Below, one piece after another: positions 19,233 through 28,597 of a stretch of 64,000 bases of DNA (within the stretch, counting starts at the first letter, position 1; every line of letters starts with the position of its first letter). The notes under the pieces were generated by a model, which saw only the letters and a program-made list of their open reading frames with translations, did not search any database and was not told the DNA's origin. A program made the position numbers and the translations under genes. This DNA is from JACJYM01 sp965230495 (GTDB lineage: Bacteria; Bacteroidota; Bacteroidia; Chitinophagales; Saprospiraceae). The stretch is taken from NCBI GenBank assembly GCA_965230495.1, contig OZ246004.1, positions 2,046,001 through 2,110,000 on the forward strand. The letters run 5' to 3'.

Positions 19233-20449
19233 TTCTCATCCCCTCTGGCTATCAAATAAAACCAAAATACAAAGAAGCTATATACATAGATTGACAAATG
19301 ACCTTCTAAATGGGTTTCAAAAGTAAAGCTCAAAATAGCAGGTACAAAAATCATCATGAAGTACTTATTTCTCCTCAGCGTTCTATCAAAGAAAGGATAA
19401 CCTACATGCATCAAGAGTATTAGAATGCCAATTATTCCTCCCGCTGCCCAATAAATGAGATATTGACTACTAGGAATAAAACGATCCTTTAAAGCTACCT
19501 TGTTTTGATTTTTATCGTACCACTGTGATACTTTATAACTTAAATTGCTATAACCTATCCCTCCAATAGGCGATTCTTCAATAATATCAATACCAGCCCT
19601 AATACTATAATATCTAACCGCATCACTCAGACCTTCCTTATATTTTCCTTTGCTATAGTTTTGAAAGTCATATCGTACAAAATCAATCCTATTTTTAAAA
19701 GAAGGTACCACAAAATAAGCTATTAGCGGTAGAGCCATCAATAATGGAAGTAGTGTTAAATATTTCCAATCCTTTTTTTCTAGTAGTGTAAAAAGTATCC
19801 ATGTAGCTATGGTTCCATACAGCATTATAAGACCAGTTTTTGCAGATAAAACATGCAAAAAGACGATTTCGAAAAGTGTAAAGATCACCAACAGTCTTTT
19901 GACCACAGTATTATCCTCCGATTTAAACTGATACAGAGCTACTACACAAGCTATTACAGACATCCATGAAACACGAATATGGTCACCATAGGCCAAAACA
20001 TCCATTACCTGAGCTTTTTTGTAGACATCTACGACTTCATTAGGTGCAAAGAAAAATTTGACCAAACTGAACAACGAGGTAGCACAAACTATGAAAATGA
20101 TGAAGTAATTGATCGCCGTTACTTGCTTCCTTTTAGGTTTAAACAATATTAGAAATAGTCCATACGCGGTTAACTGAAACTTCAAAAAAGCATTGTCCCA
20201 ATGAATATTAGAAAAATTATGGATCACATCTGACATCAATGTGGTTATCGATAAAAGGATAACTATCTTAAGCCAGTGATTTTTGCGAATTTCATCTTCT
20301 ACCTCTCTGATATGAGCAATTATATATACTACCATCAAAAAGACACCTATGCTTGATAGCATCCTAGAAAAGTAAAACCCAACAATTCCTAAGACAATAG
20401 CTGTAATGGCTAACCGATCAAATCGTCGCGAGCATAAATTCGATAGCAC
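19220..20449 (-). CDS. O-antigen ligase/polymerase family membrane protein
   Basis: A 409-residue polytopic membrane protein with about ten hydrophobic segments and a large periplasmic loop (residues ~240-320) containing YSIRAGIDIIEESPIGGIGY, the E-x-P-x-x-G-x-G pattern of the Wzy_C/O-antigen ligase family. Such enzymes join or polymerise surface polysaccharide at the periplasmic face. It starts with GTG (no ATG before residue 30), 6 bp after the stop of the T9SS gene sprE, so the two are probably co-transcribed. T9SS cargo in some Bacteroidota is attached to lipopolysaccharide, which makes the pairing suggestive. Ligase and polymerase cannot be told apart by eye. Confidence 0.8.
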   Translation of the reverse strand: MLSNLCSRRFDRLAITAIVLGIVGFYFSRMLSSIGVFLMVVYIIAHIREVEDEIRKNHWLKIVILLSITTLMSDVIHNFSNIHWDNAFLKFQLTAYGLFLILFKPKRKQVTAINYFIIFIVCATSLFSLVKFFFAPNEVVDVYKKAQVMDVLAYGDHIRVSWMSVIACVVALYQFKSEDNTVVKRLLVIFTLFEIVFLHVLSAKTGLIMLYGTIATWILFTLLEKKDWKYLTLLPLLMALPLIAYFVVPSFKNRIDFVRYDFQNYSKGKYKEGLSDAVRYYSIRAGIDIIEESPIGGIGYSNLSYKVSQWYDKNQNKVALKDRFIPSSQYLIYWAAGGIIGILILLMHVGYPFFDRTLRRNKYFMMIFVPAILSFTFETHLEGHLSIYVYSFFVFWFYLIARGDENYNL

Positions 20450-20455
20450 AAAACT

Positions 20456-23400
20456 CTATTTGAGGTAGTTTTCTTCAAACCAAACACCATATGACTGGTA
20501 TTCTTTTTGTTTGATCAAGCGAGTGAAATTTGTTTGTGTTATTGGAAACAAAACATAATCAGCAATAGAAGGCGAAATAAATTCATCTCTTCTACCCTCT
20601 ACATCGTTAAAGTACTCCATAGCTTTATCCTTGTTCTTAAAACTTCGAACGAGTATGATCTGTATGTTTTTATCCCTGCTAAGTGTAAACTCTCCTAATT
20701 GAAGGTTGTCAGGCTTAAAGTACTTCTTGTTATAGTTTGAAACGGATATTTTGGCTTCTTGAAATTGTAATCCCTCAGTATTTAATACCATAGCAGCCAC
20801 ATGATGTTTTCTTTCATCATCTCTCCTAAATATTCTATTAGCTTCCTCTACACTTACATTACTGAATGCATTACTATCACCCTTCAAAAACCGCAATATT
20901 TCTTTGGCTCTTCTTTCTTCTTCAGTATTCGGGAACCTCGTAATCACTGCCTGTAAACCGAGAATATATTCATCTTTACCTTCAAGACTACCCGTCGACA
21001 TTGCTTTCAACAAAAGAAACTTAGGCATATATTCATTGGTCTGGTCAATTTGTTTTTCAGCAAGAGTAACATTCTTAATTACATCATTGTGCCTTCCCTT
21101 CTCAAACAAGGCGTACGTTGCCTTGTACAACTTTTCTTCTTTATTTCTCTCATCCAATAATTTCTTGCCATATTCCGGGTCAGAAATCAACTGAGCATAT
21201 TGAGAATCCGGAAATTTTACAAGAATTAAAGACTTGTAGTGCTCAGCCTTGTCTTTCTGTCCCAAATCATTATGAGAAAGAAACAGGTAATAAAATGCAT
21301 CAAGCTGAAACATATTATTAGGATATCTCTCATTAAGTTCTTCTAATGCAGCAATACTTTTTTTATAGTTATTGAGTTTATCGCGATACAGCTTTCCTAA
21401 ATCAAATAAGGCTTGCTTAATTTTTTGGTTGGAAGATTCTTTTTGCTTCACCTTAAAAGGAACATCCCTCATTATTCTATTAAACTCAGCCTCAGAAAGA
21501 TCATCTTCCGTTTCATTACTTACAATATCCTGTTGCTCTTCAATCTCTGATCCTTCATTAATTTCTTTACTACTTCTTCTCCAGTTATCTTCTAAAGGTC
21601 TATCCCCCCATTTTTGCTCAAACTGCACTTTACCCTGTTCCTTCATACTTAAGTTATAGGCAAAAAAGCTGGATCTTGTATAGTTTCCCTTCTTAATATC
21701 CTTCGTAAAAAGCTTCCCTGACTTAAGGTCTTCATCTTTTTTAACGAGGCCATTCTTTTCTTCATACTCCTTTATTTTCTTCGCCACAATAACTAGCTCA
21801 TCTTTGCTCAAAGTTGACAAATACAACAAGCTATCTTGAAATTCTATGATTCCAAGGTTTTTGGCTATTCCTTCAAGGTTTGCGACATATTTCTCACTCT
21901 CCTCTAACCTCACATCTTTCTTAGAGATAACTGTCAATGTACTATCGAAGTATAACTTGGATTCCAAATATTTCTCTTTGGCAAAAAACATCTTCGCCAA
22001 TCTATAGTATGCTTCCGTCTTTAGAGGATCGTTACCACTGTTAAAGCTATTTGACTTTTGAAAATATTCTAGTGCCAATTTTTCATTGTTGTCTTCTAAC
22101 GCCAAATCACCTAAAGTGTAGTAGATCTGATCTTTGAACTCTTCATACTTTCTCTCCTTTGCTAACTTTTCTATCTTTTTAGTAATGCTCTCACGAGATT
22201 CCTTACCAGATAATAAACTTGTTTTATACACATTTAGTAAGGACATAAAACCCATTTCAAAGCCCTTGCTATATACCTTCGCCTTATTAAAATATGTGTT
22301 AGCACCTTCAAAGTTTCTTCTCTGTTGATATATCTGACCAATAATAAAAGAATATCTAGCCTTATCCTGTTTTCTATCTGCTGTCTCGATTGAAGCTACC
22401 AAATAAGGTATAGCCTCATCGTACCTCTTTTGAGCCATATACAGTCTTGCTTTCACTGGATTAATTGCTCTCCTTACTTCATCTTTTAAGTAATTTGTAT
22501 CTTCAAGTCTTTTGAGAATAAAATCTGCCGAAAAATAATTAGCTCTTTCTATTTGAGTCATCGCTAATAAAAGTAATCCTTCGTTGTAAGAAGTCTCATC
22601 TTTTGGCTCATTGGCCTTCATTTCTTTGATTCTTTCTTCCAAGTCAATTTCCACCTCTTCTCCTGTGGCCTCATCAATCTTAGTCTCTACTTTCTTCTCT
22701 TCCGTAGGCTCTGGCACAACTGGAATTACTGCTTCGTCATCACTTTTCTTTTTAATGCTTTCCTCTTCTTTTCCTTTCCCGTCCGTATCCTGCTCAGAAC
22801 TCTTTTCTTCGTTTTTGTCAGATTTCTTCTTCCTCGAATTTCTTTTTTTCTTTTTCCGATCCTTTCTAGCTCTTTCTCTTTCTTTTTTCTTTCTTTCTCT
22901 TTCCTTTTTTCGATCCTCCGCTTTTTTCTTTTTCTCCTCTTCTTTTCTTTTTTTCTCTTCTTCCGCTTTCTCACGAGCTGCTTCCCGTTCCTCTTCCTTC
23001 TTCTTTCGCTCTTCCTCTCTTACCTTAATTTTTTCCTTTTGCTCTTGTTCTCTAAGTTTCTTTTTATCCTTGGCTGAAAGTTTCTTCTTTCTGTAGTTCC
23101 TACCGTACGGATTTATTGGATTAAACTGATCTTGAAAATAAAGTAATGTTTCTTCCGCTCTCTCATAATCCTGTTTCAAAAACTGTGCTTTACCCATCAT
23201 TACATAACAATCATCTACCCAATCACCTACCTCATGCAATGAGGCTACTGTAGTTACTTTTTCAATTGCCAAATCCATATCCGCTGCAATGATCTTAGGA
23301 TCCTTTACATCCACGTAATCATACACACTTAGTATTTGGTTATAATTATCGTGATGTTCATTACGCATAGTAATCATGGCCTCTTTATAAAGTTCGTTGG

Positions 23401-23563
23401 CATTAAAATAGCCATTGTACTTAGAGGTCATGTTATGATAAAATTTCTTAAATTTTGATACTTCACCCTTCTTTTTTGTCGTAGTACAACCACTTATTAC
23501 GATCAAAATGACCGAGAAAAAGAGAAAAGTTATATGCTGTTTATATTTTTTCAATTCCGCCAA
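20456..23563 (-). CDS. sprE: T9SS/gliding-motility lipoprotein SprE (PorW) with TPR repeats
   Basis: A 1,035-residue lipoprotein: hydrophobic leader with lipobox VISGC (Cys ~26), TPR-like helices (~40-150), a highly charged Lys/Glu/Arg segment (~158-275), more TPRs (~330-560 and ~700-900) and a C-terminal SPOR-like region. The motif WGDRPLEDNWRRS near residue 655 is a hallmark I recognise from SprE/PorW. SprE/PorW is an outer-membrane lipoprotein needed for type IX secretion, linking the secretion channel to the motor/ring parts. No ATG is available in frame before the lipobox; the start is TTG 23563 or TTG 23554. It heads an operon with the O-antigen ligase gene. The charged insert looks longer than in family members I know. 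Confidence 0.83.
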   Translation of the reverse strand: MAELKKYKQHITFLFFSVILIVISGCTTTKKKGEVSKFKKFYHNMTSKYNGYFNANELYKEAMITMRNEHHDNYNQILSVYDYVDVKDPKIIAADMDLAIEKVTTVASLHEVGDWVDDCYVMMGKAQFLKQDYERAEETLLYFQDQFNPINPYGRNYRKKKLSAKDKKKLREQEQKEKIKVREEERKKKEEEREAAREKAEEEKKRKEEEKKKKAEDRKKERERKKKERERARKDRKKKKRNSRKKKSDKNEEKSSEQDTDGKGKEEESIKKKSDDEAVIPVVPEPTEEKKVETKIDEATGEEVEIDLEERIKEMKANEPKDETSYNEGLLLLAMTQIERANYFSADFILKRLEDTNYLKDEVRRAINPVKARLYMAQKRYDEAIPYLVASIETADRKQDKARYSFIIGQIYQQRRNFEGANTYFNKAKVYSKGFEMGFMSLLNVYKTSLLSGKESRESITKKIEKLAKERKYEEFKDQIYYTLGDLALEDNNEKLALEYFQKSNSFNSGNDPLKTEAYYRLAKMFFAKEKYLESKLYFDSTLTVISKKDVRLEESEKYVANLEGIAKNLGIIEFQDSLLYLSTLSKDELVIVAKKIKEYEEKNGLVKKDEDLKSGKLFTKDIKKGNYTRSSFFAYNLSMKEQGKVQFEQKWGDRPLEDNWRRSSKEINEGSEIEEQQDIVSNETEDDLSEAEFNRIMRDVPFKVKQKESSNQKIKQALFDLGKLYRDKLNNYKKSIAALEELNERYPNNMFQLDAFYYLFLSHNDLGQKDKAEHYKSLILVKFPDSQYAQLISDPEYGKKLLDERNKEEKLYKATYALFEKGRHNDVIKNVTLAEKQIDQTNEYMPKFLLLKAMSTGSLEGKDEYILGLQAVITRFPNTEEERRAKEILRFLKGDSNAFSNVSVEEANRIFRRDDERKHHVAAMVLNTEGLQFQEAKISVSNYNKKYFKPDNLQLGEFTLSRDKNIQIILVRSFKNKDKAMEYFNDVEGRRDEFISPSIADYVLFPITQTNFTRLIKQKEYQSYGVWFEENYLK

Positions 23564-23774
23564 TTTTTAATATCATCAAAAATGAAATGGGTACAAATAT
23601 CTAAAATTAATATTTAATATAAAGTATTACTTATTGATTATTAACCAATAATACGAAAAAACCACCCTCACTCCATTGTTTTACAAAAATCAAAAATTTA
23701 ATTATGATTTCAAAAGTGAGTAAATCTTAACGTATTGTTATACAATAGCTTTCTTAAATCACAGTTTATATAAC

Positions 23775-23782
23775 TAATTTTG
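23775..23782 (+). promoter_or_regulatory. Possible Bacteroidota -7 box
   Basis: TAATTTTG fits the Bacteroidota -7 consensus TAnnTTTG and lies 35 bp before the GTG start of the M23 gene. No clean -33 TTG is found at the expected distance (only TTTC about 21 bp upstream), so support is weak. Confidence 0.3.
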
Positions 23783-23817
23783 AGCCAAAATATTTTATAA
23801 ATCACACAAGTTTTAAA

Positions 23818-24645
23818 GTGAGTATTGATCAGGATCTAACACAAAAAAAATTTATCGAAAGATTAAAAGAATCTTTCCGTGTGATCGTATATGATCCAGA
23901 AGATCACAGTGAAATAAGATCTTTTGATACCTCATTATTAAAACTTTATACGATTATTGGTGTGATATGTCTCGTTGTAATCATTTTTACTGTTGCCTTC
24001 ATTACTCTAACTCCTTTGAAAACATTAATACCTGGTTATGGAGACATTAAGAGCAATGAGAACTTTATCTTACTCACCCAGAAAGTTGATGAACTGGAAG
24101 CTGAACTAGAAGCACAATTGGTTTATACTCAAGGGCTCCAAAATATGTTATCTGCGGATAATAATGATGCCATTGACATCAAAAAATCTATTGATAATTT
24201 GGAGTTCAACAAAACGGATAAATATGTAAATCCAGTAGAACTAGAGGAAACTAAAAAAACGAAAGAGTTAAATCGTCTCATCTTTCGACCTCCTGTAAAG
24301 GGTGTCATCAGTGCAGAATTTGATATTGAGAAAAAACATTATGGAATAGATATAATAGCTGCTAAAAACACCCCAATAGTAGCGGCGATGGAAGGTAAAG
24401 TAATAAACGCGGATTGGACTGTCGAAACTGGTAATACCATTTTTATACAGCATGATCAAAATATTGTCTCAGCATACAAACATAATAGTGCACTGTTAGT
24501 AAAAACAGGCGATCGAGTAAAAACAGGCCAGGCAATTGCTATTATAGGAAATACGGGAAAACTTACCGACGGACCACATCTACATTTTGAGCTGTGGTAC
24601 GATGGACAAGCCGTAAATCCACAAAACTTTGTCGACTTCAATTAA
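23818..24645 (+). CDS. M23 family metallopeptidase, membrane-anchored
   Basis: A 275-residue protein with a cytoplasmic N-terminus, one transmembrane helix (~residues 42-64), a short coiled coil (~85-110) and a C-terminal LytM/M23 domain. The zinc and catalytic motifs are KKHYGIDI (H-x(3)-D) and GPHLHFELWY (HxH). The family cleaves peptidoglycan cross-bridges in the periplasm. The start is GTG 23818; there is no better in-frame ATG. It is followed after 17 bp by a HAD-type gene on the same strand. Confidence 0.88.
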   Translation: MSIDQDLTQKKFIERLKESFRVIVYDPEDHSEIRSFDTSLLKLYTIIGVICLVVIIFTVAFITLTPLKTLIPGYGDIKSNENFILLTQKVDELEAELEAQLVYTQGLQNMLSADNNDAIDIKKSIDNLEFNKTDKYVNPVELEETKKTKELNRLIFRPPVKGVISAEFDIEKKHYGIDIIAAKNTPIVAAMEGKVINADWTVETGNTIFIQHDQNIVSAYKHNSALLVKTGDRVKTGQAIAIIGNTGKLTDGPHLHFELWYDGQAVNPQNFVDFN

Positions 24646-24662
24646 ATTTTAATATAGTTTTA

Positions 24663-25085
24663 ATGGATAAGAAATTACATTCTGTTACGAATGAAAAAGG
24701 AGAGAGTCTAAGTCCACAATTAGATCCAAATGTTAAAAACTATCTCATTGATATAGATGGTACGATAACAGATGACATTCCTAATGAGGAGCCTGAAAGA
24801 ATGGCTACATGTGAGCCTTACCCGGATGCGTTAGAAACGTGTAACAAATGGTACGATGAGGGGCATATCATAACCTTTTTTACTTCAAGAACTGAAGACC
24901 ACCGAGAAGTAACTACTGAGTGGCTAAATCGTCATGGGTTTAAATACCATGGCATACTAATGGGTAAACCACGAGGTGGTAATTATCACTGGATTGATAA
25001 TCACATAGTGAGGGCTACAAGATTTAAAGGAAAGTTTACCGATCTCATTTTAAAGAAAAAGAATATTGAGGTTTTTAAGAGGTAA
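24663..25085 (+). CDS. HAD-superfamily phosphatase-like protein
   Basis: A 140-residue protein. Motif I of the HAD fold is LIDIDGTITDD (nucleophile Asp and general-acid Asp), motif II is FFTSRTEDH, and the late DNH resembles a shortened motif III/IV, so a small phosphatase acting on a phospho-metabolite is likely; the substrate is unknown. ATG 24663 is preferred over an upstream GTG that would overlap the M23 gene. The 3' end overlaps the convergent phosphatase gene by 11 bp. Similar proteins are sometimes labelled phosphoheptose isomerase, which the HAD motifs do not support. Confidence 0.78.
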   Translation: MDKKLHSVTNEKGESLSPQLDPNVKNYLIDIDGTITDDIPNEEPERMATCEPYPDALETCNKWYDEGHIITFFTSRTEDHREVTTEWLNRHGFKYHGILMGKPRGGNYHWIDNHIVRATRFKGKFTDLILKKKNIEVFKR

Positions 25086-25539
25086 TGCCTCCCTCCAATT
25101 CTTCAATCATGGCATCAACGGCCTTAGATATCATATCAAAGACATGGTCAAAGCCTCCGTCATAGTAGGGATCGGGAACCACCCTATTTTCGTTGGGAAA
25201 TAAGTAGTTCATCAAAAGTTTTACTTTTTCTTTTTGTCTTTCGTTAGTCGCAAGACGACTTATTTCGTTATAATTAGATGTATCCATGGCCAATATAAGA
25301 TCAAAACTATCGAAATCCTCTCTTGTAAATTTTCGAGAAACTTGATCCGATATATTAATTCCATTGGACTGTGCCACATCAATAGATCTACCATCAGGTG
25401 CCTCTCCATTATGCCATCCACTGGTACCAGCACTATCCACTTCCCAGTTCAATCCTAATTTTTCAATTCTATCTCTAAGAATCCCCTCCGCCAATGGTGA
25501 GCGACAAATATTCCCTAGACATACCATTAATACTTTCAT
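25075..25539 (-). CDS. Low-molecular-weight protein-tyrosine phosphatase
   Basis: A 154-residue cytoplasmic enzyme. The P-loop VCLGNICRSPLAEG starts at residue ~5 and contains the CX5R catalytic signature; the general-acid loop is VVPDPYYDGG. Length and order match the family. It removes phosphate from tyrosine in proteins; in bacteria partners are often tyrosine kinases of polysaccharide export, but none is in the window. ATG 25539 is placed just before the P-loop as usual; the longer TTG frame is not credible. Confidence 0.92.
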   Translation of the reverse strand: MKVLMVCLGNICRSPLAEGILRDRIEKLGLNWEVDSAGTSGWHNGEAPDGRSIDVAQSNGINISDQVSRKFTREDFDSFDLILAMDTSNYNEISRLATNERQKEKVKLLMNYLFPNENRVVPDPYYDGGFDHVFDMISKAVDAMIEELEGGITS

Positions 25540-25733
25540 TTGTTTGATTTTATAGACCTTTTGTGTCGTATAATTCGGATACAAAAATAGTTGAGCATGG
25601 CAAATTTATTTACATTTGCCACTTATTTTAAATAACATTTGTTTGAAACGTTAAAATTTTGCTTTCTAAATAGTTAAAGCTCGTTCTTCAAAAGTTATTC
25701 TTTGTAAAATACTTCAGAGATAAAATTGTTTAA

Positions 25734-27074
25734 ATGAAAATTGTAATTGCCGGTTCCGGTGATGTCGGGTTTCATCTTGCCAAATTACTTTCCCACGAAC
25801 AGCAGGACATTGTACTAATTGATCAAAACCAAGAAGTACTTGATTATGCCTTTTCGAAATTGGATGTAATCACTGTAAAAGGAGACTGCTCTTCTTTAAG
25901 TACGCTTGAAAGAGCTGAAGTCCAAAAAGCTAACTTATTCCTTGCAGTTACTACACACGAAAGTAGTAATATAGTGGCTTGTATTTTGGCAAAAAAAATG
26001 GGTGCCCGACAGGTAATTGCCCGAGTAAGGAATCAGGAGTATCTTACCAAGGATCAAAAAAAGACTTTTCAGGAACTAGGAATTGACAAACTGATTTCAC
26101 CTCCCCTTCTGGCTGCTCAAGAAATTGAAAGACTTGTTGAAGCTTGTCAATTGACTGATAATTTTGCTTTTGAAGGAGGAATTCTCAATGTGGTAGGTGT
26201 TGGACTTGATGATGATTCTCCTTTTAACGGACTTACCTTAAGAGAAATCAACATCAAATATCCTCATATTAATTCGCGAGCTATTGCCATTCTTAGAAAG
26301 GATGAAACGATCTTACCAAGAAGCAATACAAAGCTTCAAAGAAATGATCACGTATATTTTATCGCAAGAGAAGAAACCATTCAACAGATATTGGAAATCC
26401 TCAGAAAGCAGATTAAGAAGATTAAAAATATAATGATCATAGGCGGACAGGAGTTATCATTACAGACCGCCTTACGATTACAAAATAAGTACAATGTCAA
26501 GATTGTTGAAAAAGACAAGAGCAAATGCAAAAAGTTAGTAGAAAAGCTGAATAACACCTTAGTTATTAAGGGTGATCCTTCGAATATCGAGTTATTAAAA
26601 GAGGAAGGACTAGAAGAAATGGATGCCTTTATTGCTTTGTCACCTAACTCAGAGACTAATATTATTTCAAGTCTGATGGCCGAAGAATCTGGAGTGTATA
26701 AAACAATCGCTTTAGTTGACAACACTGATTATACTCATATATCTCAAAATATAGGTGTGGACACTATTATTAATAAAAAGTTGATTGCAGCTAACAACAT
26801 TTTTAGATATGTCCGTAAGGGTAAAATTGAGGCCATAACAAGTCTTCATGGTGTTGACGCAGAAATTATAGAGTTTGTAGTGGAAAAAAACAACCGCCTC
26901 ACAAAAAAGCCATTAAGAGAATTACATTTTCCAAATAATGCTGTCATAGGAGGTGTCATAAGAAACAACGAAAGTTTGCTGCCCAATGGAGATTTTGTAC
27001 TACAAAAAGAAGATAAGGTAATCATTTTTGCTATGTCCGAATGTATTGGGAAATTGGAGGAGATATTTAGATAA
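25734..27074 (+). CDS. trkA: Trk potassium transporter peripheral NAD-binding protein TrkA
   Basis: A 446-residue protein with two RCK_N Rossmann domains (IAGSGDVGFHLAKLL at residue 4; IMIIGGQELSLQ near 234), each followed by an RCK_C domain (first ~145-225; second ~370-446). TrkA binds nucleotides and gates the TrkH channel from the cytoplasm. Its stop overlaps the trkH start (TAATG), indicating translational coupling. Confidence 0.93.
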   Translation: MKIVIAGSGDVGFHLAKLLSHEQQDIVLIDQNQEVLDYAFSKLDVITVKGDCSSLSTLERAEVQKANLFLAVTTHESSNIVACILAKKMGARQVIARVRNQEYLTKDQKKTFQELGIDKLISPPLLAAQEIERLVEACQLTDNFAFEGGILNVVGVGLDDDSPFNGLTLREINIKYPHINSRAIAILRKDETILPRSNTKLQRNDHVYFIAREETIQQILEILRKQIKKIKNIMIIGGQELSLQTALRLQNKYNVKIVEKDKSKCKKLVEKLNNTLVIKGDPSNIELLKEEGLEEMDAFIALSPNSETNIISSLMAEESGVYKTIALVDNTDYTHISQNIGVDTIINKKLIAANNIFRYVRKGKIEAITSLHGVDAEIIEFVVEKNNRLTKKPLRELHFPNNAVIGGVIRNNESLLPNGDFVLQKEDKVIIFAMSECIGKLEEIFR

Positions 27075-28528
27075 TGAGACTTAATATTCAACCCATATCC
27101 AAAGTCAATGGCATCCTCATCGTTATTTACGGAGGCTTAATGCTTCTAGTCGGGATTTATGCCATGCTTATAAATAGTGGAGATGGAACTTCTATTTTCT
27201 CTGCCGGGGCACTTACCTCTTTTATAGGTATTGTCCTTTGGAAATTGAAAGTTGGTAAGAGTAACACTATCAACAAAAGAGAAGGTTATCTTATTGTTCT
27301 CTTATCATGGTTTTTTATGGCCATCTTTGGTTCTTTACCCTATTTATTCCATGGTTGTCTAGGCAATATTCCCAATGCTATTTTCGAATCTACTAGTGGA
27401 TTAACCACGACCGGAGCTTCCGTTTTCAACGATATTGAAGCTCTTCCAAAAGGAATTCTTCTCTGGAGAAGTCTTACTCAATGGATCGGTGGAATGGGTA
27501 TTATTGTCCTTACCGTTGCTTTAATGCCATTGCTTGGTATTGCAGGCATTGAACTTTTCGTTGCCGAAGCCCCGGGTCCTACAGCAGATAAAATACATCC
27601 TCGCATTAAAGAAACAGCAAAAAGATTATGGTTCATTTATGTAGGACTTACTCTGGTACTGTCCATTATTTTGTTTTTGGAAGGAATGACACCTTTTGAT
27701 GCTTTAAATCATTCCTTTACTACTATGGCTACTGGAGGTTTTAGTACCAAAAATGCCAGTTTAGCTCATTACTCCAATCCAGCAATACATTATACTATTG
27801 GTTTTTTCATGATATTGGCCGGCACCAATTACTTTGTTATTTATAAACTACTAAAAGGAAACTTTCGCATTGCGTGGAACAATGAGGAGTTCAGGTGGTA
27901 TTTGTTTGTGATTTCTCTTATGACCTTAGTCATATTTATAGGGATTATATTTACTCAAACCCTACCTATAGAAGCCACATTTAGAACTTCTTTTTTTATG
28001 GTAGTATCAATGATAACCACTACGGGCTTTGTAATAGCTGATTATACGATTTGGTCTGATGGCATAACTTCGTTATTTTTTCTCATGCTTTTTATTGGAG
28101 GGTGTGCGGGTTCAACCGCGGGAGGCATCAAATTAATAAGACACATGGTTTTTGCAAAAAACAGTTTTCTCGAGTTTAAGAGAATTCTCCATCCCCGAGC
28201 GTTAATACGAATTAAAATAAACAAGGAATTAGTAGCCCCTCGAATTCTAACTCACATTCTTGTTTTTTTACTGGTCTATCTATTGACTTTCGTTTTAGGA
28301 ACTATTCTGATTTCTTTTACCGGAATGGATTTAATATCAGCTGCCGGAGCCGCAGCCACTAGTTTGGGAAATGTCGGACCGGCTATTGGAAACGTAGGAC
28401 CTGTTGATAATTTTAGTGATGTTTCGGAAACGGGGAAACTTATTTTAAGTTTTCTAATGATACTAGGCAGATTGGAGCTATTCACTGTACTTGTCATCTT
28501 CACTCCTTATTTCTGGAAGACTCACTAA
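27074..28528 (+). CDS. trkH: Trk potassium uptake channel TrkH
   Basis: A 484-residue polytopic membrane protein with four pore-loop repeats. Selectivity-filter-like segments are visible as STSGLTTTGAS, TMATGGFST, MITTTGFV and SLGNVGPAIG. It forms the K+-conducting subunit with TrkA. It overlaps trkA by 1 bp. Length and topology match the family. Confidence 0.93.
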   Translation: MRLNIQPISKVNGILIVIYGGLMLLVGIYAMLINSGDGTSIFSAGALTSFIGIVLWKLKVGKSNTINKREGYLIVLLSWFFMAIFGSLPYLFHGCLGNIPNAIFESTSGLTTTGASVFNDIEALPKGILLWRSLTQWIGGMGIIVLTVALMPLLGIAGIELFVAEAPGPTADKIHPRIKETAKRLWFIYVGLTLVLSIILFLEGMTPFDALNHSFTTMATGGFSTKNASLAHYSNPAIHYTIGFFMILAGTNYFVIYKLLKGNFRIAWNNEEFRWYLFVISLMTLVIFIGIIFTQTLPIEATFRTSFFMVVSMITTTGFVIADYTIWSDGITSLFFLMLFIGGCAGSTAGGIKLIRHMVFAKNSFLEFKRILHPRALIRIKINKELVAPRILTHILVFLLVYLLTFVLGTILISFTGMDLISAAGAAATSLGNVGPAIGNVGPVDNFSDVSETGKLILSFLMILGRLELFTVLVIFTPYFWKTH

Positions 28529-28597
28529 TCCATTGAAAGCATTTTTTGGGAAAACACTTTATTCTCCCGATATTCGGCTATTATTAGTAATCCAATA

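Noticed and set aside
22611..23096. Long plus-strand frame rich in Ser/Phe opposite sprE
   Set aside because: It is the antisense of the A/G-rich Lys/Glu coding segment; composition alone keeps it open.
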